From the NCBI GenBank assembly GCA_030268105.1, contig BSDZ01000015.1, positions 558,001-622,000 on the forward strand: a DNA stretch of 64,000 nt, given 5' to 3'. The position numbers were made by a program, and so were the translations under genes. The notes beneath the pieces were generated by a model, which worked only from the letters and a program-made list of their open reading frames with translations, did not search any database and was not told where the DNA came from. Positions 54,601-64,000 of the stretch are shown piece by piece. The DNA is from Volvox africanus. Lineage: Eukaryota; Chlorophyta; Chlorophyceae; Chlamydomonadales; Volvocaceae. Position 1 is the first letter of the stretch, and every line of letters starts with the position of its first letter.

Positions 54601-57600
54601 GGTCGCGGCTCGGACGCGGTCTGTTCGTGTGAACTGCCCTTCCCTCATACCGGCCAGACCATCCACGGCTTTCAATGACCCGACTCCTTCCAGTACCTGG
54701 TGTTTTCTCTCACCTCGCCCCCTTCACCGGCAGATGGCGTACCGTCTGTTTTTGGAGGCTCTGGCCAACCGGGATATCCTAGTGGTAACCACGCCGTACA
54801 GGTACGGCACCCACGTGCAGGCTCGCAGGGTACGGTGATAGGGGTGTTGGTGACGTCACGGCACCGCAGATACATGTGAGGTCTGTACGGGGGTGGATTG
54901 ACTCCTTGTGCAGCTGAACGACAGCCCGCTTTTAAGTTGGCGCTGAGACCCCTTTGGTGCTTTGCTGCAATGCCCTATGTCACGCTGTGGTGTGTTTGCT
55001 ATCATTCGCTGTGCAAATATAATTGGAGTGCAGTATTACCGTATGCAGCAGCCCCGTTGCCTCTCAGACCCCTCTCCCCCTCCCTGGTCTTGCTGCATCC
55101 TCCTGCCACATTTCTCTGCAGCCATCGGTAGTGCACATTCGCTTAGCCCCTCCCTTCCCACGGGGTCTTATCCTTGCGGCTCCTCCCCTGCAGTCCCCTC
55201 CGGTATTTTCCTTGTAAACGTGGTCCTTGACCGTGTGTAGGGAGGTTGGGGACGTCGGGGGGCCGCGAATGGGCGTTTCATGTAAGCACTCACAGGCTTG
55301 TGTCTCTCCGGTCCATATCCACTCACAAACACACACGCCCTCCCCTCCCCGCTCCCCCGCAGCACTTCGTTCGACCACCTTCGTATTGCGGATGAGGCTC
55401 AGTTCAAGTTTGACCGGGCGATTCGCACACTGACGCCCTCCCTGCCCTCCGCCTCACTACCCACCTACGGAGTGGGGCACTCACTGGGGGGCCTTATCCA
55501 CCTGCTCATCTCCGCCAGATACGCGGTGCAGGTACGAGCGGGCGCACGTGAGACCGTGACCGTGACCTTGAACTTGGATACGAACATGGACATGGACATG
55601 AGGACATGAGGACATGGAAGATGAGGATACAGATGTACCACCCAGTCCCCGGTCCCTTCTGCTCCTCCCCCGGCGCGGAGCCCCGCTCGACTCACCCCTT
55701 CCTCATCGTGTGTGCCCCGCAGCGTTCCGGAAACGTGTTGATGTCGTACAACAACCGTCCGGCATCCGACGTGATTCCCCTCCTGTCTCCCCTCATCGTG
55801 CCCTCCGCCCGAGTGGTGGGGCCGCTCGTCAACCAACTGGCGGCGTCGCCCCTCCGCAGCACCGTGGAGGTGGGGGACTTGAGCGTCCCCAGGGGAGGGA
55901 GGGGACTTGAGCTGGACGCGAACGGGAACTTGTGTAAAATCTGAATAGTAGTAACACTGTAGTAACATGAGAACACGTATTGTATTTGCCGAGTCGATTG
56001 CCGTTAACACGTGAAAAGTCTCTCTTCAACCCGGTAGGTCCATGACGGTAGTGTCCATTCAAAAGGTCTCATTATTATGTTGTTGGTATTTCTTTTTCGC
56101 ATTTTACATTTGTTATCTTTTTTTGCATTTCATTCACATCCCTTCCCCTGGCCCGTTCAACCCCGGCCCAACGCCCTACATCTTCCCACCGCTCGTCCAA
56201 CCAATCAACCAACTAACCAAGAGTATCACGGAGACTGTCAAGGGCCTGAGCCCCTCCATCGTCCGGCAGGTTCTACCTCTCCTGGAGCAGCTGGCGCCGA
56301 TTTACCTTGACGCAGCGCAGGGCAAGCATGTGAGTCGACTGCGCTATCTTGCGAATATTTCCCTCCCCCCCCCGTTATAGCCATGTCATCCCCCCCTCAT
56401 CCCCCCCTTCCCTTGCGGCTGCAGGAGTTCCTGCCCACCCCCGAAGAGACCCGCATGCTGATCCGCACCTACTACGGCATCGCCCGCAACATGCTGCTGC
56501 GCTTCAAGGACGACAACATGGACGAGACAAACAACCTGGTGCAGCTCCTGCAGGTGGGGAAACGTGCAGGGTGGCGCCTGGATTCACTCCTTGCGCCGCC
56601 TCCCTGTGTATTTGCCGGCACCTCCAAAACGTGCCAGCCTTAGCACCTGGATGTTTTCTCCATTACAAGCTCACATAGAGACACCATCACCATGTCTCAC
56701 AACGACTCCGGATACCGCAGAACAATTTCGTTACCCTCACCCGAAATGAAACCATAATCCTGTGGTGACCCATGCTGCTGTAACTCCCAACCCCTCATCC
56801 CCTGATGATGACGGGCCTCCCCCTATGCACTTCCTTGTGTGTCCACGTGGGTGTTGGTGGTGGCCGTGTTCGGGTCAGGGAAAGCGGGGGTGGAGAAAGA
56901 CCGAACAGCGTTTTGGCTGATGGTGTGTTTTTCACCATGCTAATGATGTCCTGACAGCACTTGGTCACCATGTCAACGCCAGTTCCGTTCCCTCCATGCT
57001 GCCCTTCTCTGCCCTTCCCTACCCTTCTCTGCCCCGCCCGGCGGTGCACTTGATTGTCCCCAGGGCTCCTCAGCGGTGGGGGAGGTGCTGGACCTCACTG
57101 TGCGCACTCTGCCCGGAGACCACCTGAGGCCCATGCAGCAAGCCTTCGTGGACTTGCCGCCCGAGGTGGGGCCCGAATGGGAGAGATGGAGACCGACTGC
57201 TTGTGCGGGGTGCTTGCACTGCAGCCATACGGAGGAACCGGGGATATGGATGGGGAGGGGTGGGGTACGTGGGAGAGGGTATATTTTGTGGCGAGAATGG
57301 CGCGATGATGGGACAGGTCAGGGGTCAGGTAGGTCGTCAGTGGTGCAGGTGCGAGAGAGTCTCTATGTATTTCTTGTGGGGTGGATGGCCTGGGGCACAC
57401 ATGTTGACCCACAAAACCCGACACGCTGCACCCACTATGAGCCGTCCACCTAACCAAGCTTTCGCCGAGGGCAGGTTTCCACCACCTCCTGTGTTGGGGG
57501 CAGTTGCCAAAACAAGCAACCTGTACCCGGGACTCGGGAGCGCCGCGGGGCACTGCCTCAACCGCCTTCGCTGACCGCCACCTCCCTCTGCATTGACACA

Positions 57601-58394
57601 AATTGTTATAACCAACCTTGGAAAGGGAAGGACGGAGGGCGCTTTGAGGCTTCTTTGCATTCACACTCCTCATTCACCCCACCCGTCAGCCTGTCTGGCT
57701 GTGTATCTCGCTCACACACACATACACATACACACACAACCACGGGGTTACCCATTCAGGTGGCTCGCCTTGCAGCGGGTGCTGTGGAGAGCACTGGTGG
57801 GGCCCTGGGCCGGCTGGCGTCCGTGGCCACTCAGCTAGGTGTGCAGCAGGTGGGTCTAGGAGGCGAGGAGGCTCTGAGGGTACCCGGGATTCGGTCCTGG
57901 CTCGCAGGTTGCCGACGGAGGATGCTGGGAGGTAGTTATCCCCCCTCCCCCTTCCCCTTCTTGCAATCTCGCGCCCTCGCACTTCCTCTGCCTGGCTCGT
58001 TATGTGCGTAGCGCCTTCTTGCTTCATCAATATTCTTGAGGCAACCATGTGGTTCCCAGCCCCACCCCTTGCGCATTACGACCGATGCCGCTGTCCCGCT
58101 AAAACCCCGCTAAACCCTACAACCCTAAAATCCTGAAACTCCGCTCATCAGGCCACAGTGCCCCTCGAGGAGCTGTCCCGCGGCGTGGTGGGCATGTCGT
58201 CCATGTTTGGAGGGCAGGTGGGTGGACCCGTCACCGACTCCATGCAGTCGCTGGCGGACGAGGTGGCAGCGTGGATGGGCAGCGGCGCAGTCGCCATGTC
58301 CGGAACCCGCGCACTGCCTGCATCCGTGCTGTACGGCACCAACGTTGCTGGCAGTGGCGGCAGCGGGTACGGCCAAAGCTTATCGGCGCTATGA
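51697..58394 (+). CDS. DUF1350-family alpha/beta-hydrolase-like plastid protein, about 474 aa
   Basis: Exons are 51697-51784, 52305-52441, 53659-53802, 54734-54801, 55363-55531, 55723-55869, 56222-56329, 56425-56553, 57064-57165, 57760-57849 and 58152-58394. All are GT..AG and the frame closes (1425 bases). An extra 21-bp exon near 52665 (QPPSCVP) would also keep the frame. The N-terminus (MALVSSRIMAGRRPISASRR) is a typical plastid transit peptide. The core has WREVEGCYVLFPPSG, HFLGGAFVGAAPQ, a TPYSTSFDHLRIADE segment and the nucleophile elbow GVGHSLGG (G-x-S-x-G serine). NVLMSYNNRPASD and the LPGDHLRPMQQA block follow, the latter a likely Asp/His region. This is the DUF1350 family of plastid proteins, with uncharacterised substrate. 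The last 60 residues are Gly/Ala/Ser-rich. Confidence 0.9.
54113..54174 (+). repeat. GGTGAT hexanucleotide array
   Basis: About ten GGTGAT units in intron 3 of the DUF1350 gene. Confidence 0.95.
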
Positions 58395-60240
58395 AGGCCT
58401 CGTGACGTGCGAGGAGGGGGCTGGGGCAGTGAAGCGTTGGCGGCTGGCAAGTGAGACTACGTCGCGTCGTGCGGGCAATGCCCGGGGTCTTTTCTAAGAG
58501 ACACGAAACGCACCGCGCACACTTCGGTCGATTTCATAGATGTTGTGGGTGGACGCAATGAGAGATGCGCGGGTGCGGAGCAGGGACTTAGGATTTAAGA
58601 TTAGCGGCTGTACGGCCGCAAAAAGCGCATGGCTGGATGGAGGACAGAAAGGACGGCTCCGACGTACGTACGAAAGTAAGTACGATTAGTCGACATGCAA
58701 GGTGTTACAGCCCCCCGAGACCAGACCCTTTTCGGTGTTCGTACATTGGGCGCCGGTCGGTGCCTCGTCAAGAGCTCCTGTCCTGGGGGTACTTGGGTAC
58801 ATCGTACCTGCTGATCGGATTCTCGCCATACCTTGGCGCTTGGGTTTGGGTGCCGCCTGTGGTTGGACCCAAATCTCTTCTGATGTTATTTAATTTTATG
58901 GTATGGTGGTGGTGGTGGGGGGGGGTGGAGATAGGGCCATCGGGTTACGAGTTGTGTGATCTTAGTCTAAGCCGGGTCGGGGAGCCTCTGCTGGCTTGCT
59001 CACAAATAAAGTTCAAGTCCTAATCGTTGTAGCTTAACTGGCTGTATGGCTGTAGTACGCCAAACGCACATACACACATACAGACACGCGCTCACACAAG
59101 GGTCCGCCGAGGATGTCCCCTATTGGCGGGTGGCGTGATCAGAGTGACATACTCTATTTAAGATTAAATTGGTTGCGCGCCAGGATCGCAGCGTTACCTA
59201 TCCGTCGCGGTATTCATAACCCGCCTGCCTGTACTCGCAAACACGCAAGGCCTCGATTCTCTTCTTCTGAGGCATCACCGTGAGGACGTGCATGTTTAAT
59301 AATTTACCGTGTATGCCGGTGCTTGCACTGCTGCCTAGCATGTACATGTACGCGAATACGCGGAGTACGCGGAGTACGCGGAGCTGCTATGTATAGTGAT
59401 CGCGGACCTACCACCCTCGTGTGTGTTTGCGTGCATGTGGGGAGCCCAACGCTGAGTGTGCCCGATGCTGCGGTGGCATGTGTCTTCCCTGCGACACGAC
59501 CACCGGTAGTCCGAATAATTATCTGATGTGCTGGTATGGTGGATGGCCAAGGGGCAGGGCAAGGAAAGGGTGCGTACTTGTGTACGCACGCGCACGTGCA
59601 CGTGCGTGTGGATGGGTGTCGTTTTGTATGGAGAATGTGAATATGCATGCGACGTCTGAATGGAAGCCGATTACTGTTATTTGGTGGCCTCACCACCTGT
59701 GAACGATGTGGGGCGTCCTGCAGAGGGGGCTCTTATTGAGTGCGGCTCGCCCCGTCCCGATGGAGGTGCACGGGCCACCCACCCGCGCTGGAGCGTCAGG
59801 CGGGCGGGTGGGTGCTAGGTGCTGGGCGGGTTTGCGGTGAACGTTGCTGGTGCTTTCGACCTGTAAGTTTCACGTTGCCGCTCACCGTCATGTAGCTGAT
59901 GACTCGAATGAATGTTCATCTGTTCATTCGTAAATTTGTTGTGGGCCACTCAGATATGTGTGTAGGATAGGGGGGTACATCACCCGTGGCCACTAACCTG
60001 GCAGTCCCTACCTTCCCCGGTGTTTCGGGGCACCCTCATCCAGTCTCCCATGCCGACTTCTCCGAAATCAGTGGTTTTCCCAGGTTCAGCACCCACCACC
60101 ATCAGATATGTATGACCTTCCTGTAAGCCCAGGATCTTACCTGCGTGCCTGCGTGCTGCTGTAAGCTTAAAATCAAGCCTCGAGGTACTCAACACGCAGC
60201 GGGACGTGCTTCTGTAGTACAAAGCTATTTCTAGGGGATT
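58395..60240. other. Intergenic with element D copy 3
   Basis: No supported gene. An ACGCGGAGT triplet repeat lies at about 59355-59381, GTAC-rich palindromes around 59580-59605, and a GC-rich inverted-repeat-like stretch near 59775-59815. Element D copy 3 lies at 59960-60101. Confidence 0.4.
59960..60101 (-). mobile_element. Truncated dispersed element D, copy 3, with 10-bp target duplication
   Basis: 142 bp, identical at its left end to the copies at 16117 and 48881 but cut shorter on the right. Perfect TCAGATATGT repeats flank it at 59950-59959 and 60102-60111, marking a real insertion. Confidence 0.85.
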
Positions 60241-60253
60241 AGATTACCCAGCA

Positions 60254-61576
60254 GTGGCAGGCACTGCTGGGCACCTCTTCGTGGATCTTCCGCTTCCCTG
60301 CTTCATGGCACTCCCTAGTCGTGTAGTACGGCACCTGCAGCAGATAACAATTATATCAGCCAGCATCGGTCGGGGCCTTTTTCGGCAGCAACTACTTAAA
60401 TACTCCTGCATCGGAGATTCTGTCGTCAGATTTCCTACAAATCCTACAAATTCATCACCAGCCAGAGGCCCATCCACGTGGGCGTATTGCTGATTTAAGG
60501 CACTTATACCTTACTCGGATCCACAAACGAGGGGGACGATGAAGATACTTTGCCTAGTTTTGCCGGACAGCTCTGGTTCCTGTGAGCATGGGGTTCTATA
60601 TCCTTTTTGGGGTTTTCCATGGGGACGGGCACAGGTGCTCATGCTGAAGGCTTGACGATAAAGCAATATGGCTGATAGGAAGAGGCCTTACCATTTCTTT
60701 CAATACTTAAACGAAAACGCTGAAGTGTAGTAAAAAAAGGAGTGATGTGAAAGCTTCCTTCAACGGCTTGTGGGGCAAAGTGTGAGCGTCTTTCCCACAC
60801 AGGGAAGAGTTCGGTACATACGATCTGGCAGACATGAACATTGTTGCTCTCCAGCTGCTGTCTTACAACGGCATCCAAATATGAATGCTAGATGTTAACA
60901 CCGGTGCCTCACGTATTCATCTTGTTCCCGGCTGCAGGGTGGGTTCACGTCCAGCAGGCCACGGCCAGGGCGCAAGGTGCGTTCCAGCCCCTACGAGGAA
61001 ATCGGATTCTGAAGGCGTTGCTGCAATCACCCAACATATGGGTATGTCAGGAAGACGCGCTGTGGATGGATGGCTTCAGTCACCGCATATAGGCTCTGAA
61101 ATTGAAGCAAATGGAGCGGATGAACAATCTGGGTTTGTGACCTGCCCCCCATCAAGGGAACGATCACTCAAGAACACGCAACGAGCCTTGCAAAGCGCAT
61201 TCGAGAGGCGAAAGGGGAGAGGAAAGCCAATTCCGCTGACAACTCCTGGACGGTTGAAGTGCGCCTCATCGGGCTGATCCGTCTCATTCCCGTGCGCCGT
61301 ACGTATGCCATCTTACTACCCTTCATTGCGATGAGCAGGAATTAATATCTGTATTCGCCCCAGCTGCATTAGGGTTGTTGATAATGAAACCCCCTTGATA
61401 ACGGCCTGGCCGCGTCACAGCAGGAAATCAAATACCATTTGCAGCGGACAGCCGCACGGCAGGCAGCCCCTCTCCCTCGTGGCACAACAGACGCTGGGGA
61501 GGTCTTCCCTTCAACGAGGCCGCGAAAGTCTAGTCAGCGATCACCGAAGGACCAAAACACGTTCCCTATCAAATAG
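60254..61576 (+). CDS. Unrecognised plus-strand gene, 3' exons
   Basis: The last exon is clearest: after a CAG at about 61423 it reads EIKYHLQRTAARQAAPLPRG, continues with a Ser/Arg/Lys-rich basic tail and stops at 61574-61576. A TGTAA lies 147 bp further on. An upstream segment at about 61145-61292 reads ITQEHATSLAKRIREAKGER followed by SWTVEVRLIGLIRLIPVR, then a possible C|GTACGT donor. Segments at about 60254-60340 (AGHLFVDLPLPCFMALPS) and 60940-61000 may be earlier exons. The exon chain was not closed in phase and no family is recognised. A basic, possibly nucleic-acid-binding tail is inference. Confidence 0.4.
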
Positions 61577-61722
61577 ATAGAGCAGTACTATTCATGCACA
61601 AACAATTTCCGCGCTAGGTAACTACGTCACTCCCTGCCTGAGCGATTGGTCAGTCACACTGGATCCCTCCTGCCGAACGGTGTCAACGTTTCGGAAATCG
61701 TGGTAAATCAAAACGCGATGTG

Positions 61723-61727
61723 TGTAA
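61723..61727 (+). promoter_or_regulatory. Putative TGTAA poly(A) signal
   Basis: TGTAA 147 bp after the stop at 61576, in the 241-bp gap between two convergent genes. Confidence 0.45.
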
Positions 61728-61817
61728 TCTTTGCGAAGAAGAAATGACACTTTGCCACGTCGTGACTCCGTGCGTGTGGGTTTGCCGGCCTTATGAATGG
61801 CCCAGCGGGGATGAACC

Positions 61818-64000
61818 TTATGCACCCATCAAGACTTTGTTTTCAGCCGAAGATCCCCCGAAGGGCACCTGTACGGGCAGCTCGATCTGGTCCCCTCTGT
61901 CGCCCCCACCGCTGATGGGCATGTGGAACATCTGCTTGTCGTACTTGTACTGCGAAGACGTGCTGCTGCCACGAATCAGCGCCACAGCGTAAAGCGCCAG
62001 AGCGAGAGACAGCAAGGACAAGATAAGGCCCAGAACAAGCGCCGCAACAGCGATGCTGTACGTGAGGTTCAGCTTGTCCACATTCACTTGCTTCTCTGCA
62101 ACAGCCTGCTTCGCCGCCTTTAAGGCCTGCTCAAGGTGATGTACGGCAGAGGCAACCCGCCGGTTAATCAAAATTCACTAGGTTTGCGCTCCTAACCGTA
62201 CAACTCCTTACCGTGCATCACCTTATCGTGCATTCTTGGGGTGAGGGTATCCCTGACCGTAGTAGTAAGGAAAACGTGTTTGTGCGGCATCTTTTGGGCC
62301 CTATGTAGTAGGGAGCATATCTTAGGGTACGGGTCATATGACGCAACCCGGGTCTTCATGTAGTCCCATTGGGTCAAAGTACTCCCTCTTTCAGTGCCTC
62401 CTCTCCCTCACTTGTGTCGTCGGTACGTACTGGGCGGGTGCTCGTGAGAAGCCCTAGGTCATCCCTTGGATTTATCAGGACCCCCCTCCTCCTCCCCCTC
62501 CCCCTTCCCTACTTTCTCTTCACACCCACCTCATCCTGGACCACCTCCAGGCTCAAGGCACTGCTCTCCGCTACGGACGACGTGGCCAGGATGCTACCCG
62601 TGAGCGCGAGGTCCGAAACCGAGGGGGCCCGGCTCAGGACCAGGGTGCTGGACGTGTCATTGACCTGATGATGAGAACGAACCAGCCGGCGTAATTATCT
62701 CCAGAGTCGGAAAACCTGGAGCTTAAGACTTGAAATGTTGCGACATGGTATGATAGCGTATATTTTGCACAATATATTATATAACACAACTCAACATTTA
62801 CAAAACATTTTCCTGTCACCTTGTCAGTGGATGAGCTGACGATCTTCCAGCTGCCGGCTCCACGCGCCACCGTTAGCTGGGCTGCTGCTGGCTCCGACAC
62901 TTCCTTGACTGCCTTGGGGCCCAATGGGGAGAAGTACGGCGCCAAGGCAGCCTGAATCCGGGCCCCCATCGCCGAGTGGACCGCATATTTGATGATGCCC
63001 TGGATGGCCGCGCTGGTGCTGCCGAAGCTGGACACATCCGCAGGTACGATGAGGAAATCAAATCTGAGGCATCAGCATCAGCATCAGCATCAGCATCAGC
63101 ATCAGCATCAGCATCAGCATCAGCATCAGCATCAGCATCAGCATCAGCATCAGCATCAGCATCAGCAGTTGCAGTAGCAGCAGCGGGGACATCAGAATGG
63201 AAAAGACGGATATCCCCTTCTAAGCTATCCACATGACAGAACGATGTAACCCTTTTTCTCTCCTACGCGCGTAGACAGCTCGACGACTCCGGTCCCTTTC
63301 GCCAGTCGCCCGCCCACACAGTTTTGTCGTGGTGCGCGATTCCTCTGTGTCGCTCTTGTCGTTTGATCCTCGCTGATTTTTCGTTCGTGAAATAACGGCA
63401 CACCTACCTAACCTACCTAACCACCTACCTAACCACCGGGTAAACGTCCGTCTGGGTAAGAGGGATCGCCGGGATCGCGCTCCAGGACCCCGATGCATCG
63501 CTCGGCACACCCGGCAGGTCCTTGATGACGGCGTCAACCGCTTTCGTGTACTCCAGGGCCACCAGGTCCGGACAGCCGCTGGACGAGCAGCTGCTGTTGC
63601 TGAGGGTGCTGGGAGCCTGCGCGCGAAGCAATAGCGGAAGGAACAGGGGAAAGGGAGCCGACCGCCAGGGCATGGGCGGGGAAAAAAAAGAGGGCGAGGG
63701 CGAACTTGAGATGGTAACCGTTAGAGAAGAAAGGGGGAAGACGAAAATAGCCAAAATGGTCGGCGGGCGAGTAAATTTAATTGCCCAAGAATGGCTCTCA
63801 CTCAATGTCCATGACAATTGATTTAATAAAGCTGATTGTGAAAAAAGTTCAATATTGGACATTACACGCCGATGGCCAAACACGTAAACTGGTTTTCGAT
63901 TTCGACCTTCACCCCATCAGGTGCAGTCCACCTGCCTGCAGCGGCGTTACGAAGGTGCCGCTTTTGCTGCTTGGCAGGGCTGCTGCTTGCAGACCAGCCC
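61818..64000 (-). CDS. Single-pass membrane protein of unknown function, 5' end outside window
   Basis: Exons, reading down the minus strand: one near 64000-63919 that runs off the window; about 63618-63435 (Cys-containing NSSCSSSGCPDL segment, then PLTQTDVYPV); about 63031-62820 (IIKYAVHSAMGARIQAAL, then SWKIVSSSTDK); 62664-62530 (VNDTSSTLVLSRAPSVSDLA, then SLEVVQDE); and about 62132-61818. The last carries a short helical linker (ALKAAKQAVAEKQVNVDKL), a strong membrane helix (SIAVAALVLGLILSLLSLAL) and a roughly 45-residue hydrophilic tail ending in the stop at 61818. The Ser/Thr-rich part before the helix suggests a lumenal or extracellular domain, with the tail facing the cytosol. No family was recognised. 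Confidence 0.6.
63068..63168 (+). repeat. AGCATC hexanucleotide array
   Basis: About 17 near-perfect AGCATC units in an intron of the terminal minus-strand gene. The Asp-Ala, Ala-Ser and His-Gln frames over it are repeat artefacts. Confidence 0.95.

Noticed and set aside
62873..63236. Asp-Ala, Ala-Ser or His-Gln repeat proteins
   Set aside because: They are readings of the AGCATC microsatellite; the real exon here ends near 63031 on the minus strand.

Overview
This is nuclear DNA from a green alga, most likely a chlamydomonadalean/volvocine species. Genes are cut into many short exons with GT..AG introns. Predicted proteins are plastid-targeted and plant-like (thylakoid rhodanese, DUF1350, DUF3007, a CYP97-like P450). 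TGTAA poly(A)-type signals follow several stop codons. Introns are full of simple repeats and small dispersed repeats. There are no operons and nothing bacterial. The species itself cannot be named from the sequence.

Layout: 1-5.9 kb holds a decayed Ty3/gypsy-type retrotransposon (minus strand, about 0.93-3.66 kb) and otherwise gene-poor DNA. 5.97-11.17 kb is a ten-exon plus-strand gene for a thylakoid rhodanese-domain protein; its frame closes exactly over all ten exons (603 aa). 13.8-21.6 kb is a minus-strand cytochrome P450. 23.7-27.5 kb is a six-exon plus-strand gene for an unrecognised 614-aa protein with two IQ motifs. 29.5-41.4 kb is a minus-strand gene for the mismatch-repair protein MSH2, with intact Walker A and B motifs. 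42-50 kb holds exon-like segments and one multi-exon gene of unknown function (about 45.3-47.6 kb). 50.1-51.4 kb (minus, DUF3007 thylakoid membrane protein) and 51.7-58.4 kb (plus, DUF1350 alpha/beta-hydrolase-like plastid protein) form a head-to-head pair with only 314 bp between their start codons. 60.2-61.6 kb (plus, unknown) and 61.8 kb to beyond the window end (minus, one membrane segment) converge tail to tail.

There is no functional cluster in the bacterial sense. Four of the recognised products (rhodanese, P450, DUF3007, DUF1350) look plastid-targeted, and MSH2 is a nuclear DNA-repair protein. The most unusual content is in the non-coding DNA: a three-copy, one-end-truncated mobile repeat with 10-bp target duplications at two copies; a recurring TATTCGCC-type motif beside a pyrimidine/purine tract that often lies upstream of 3' splice sites; three families of small intronic repeats; and many hexanucleotide arrays. 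I did not find a convincing new multi-gene system. Exon borders were read by eye from splice consensus, reading frame and family resemblance, and no alignment or transcript data were available.
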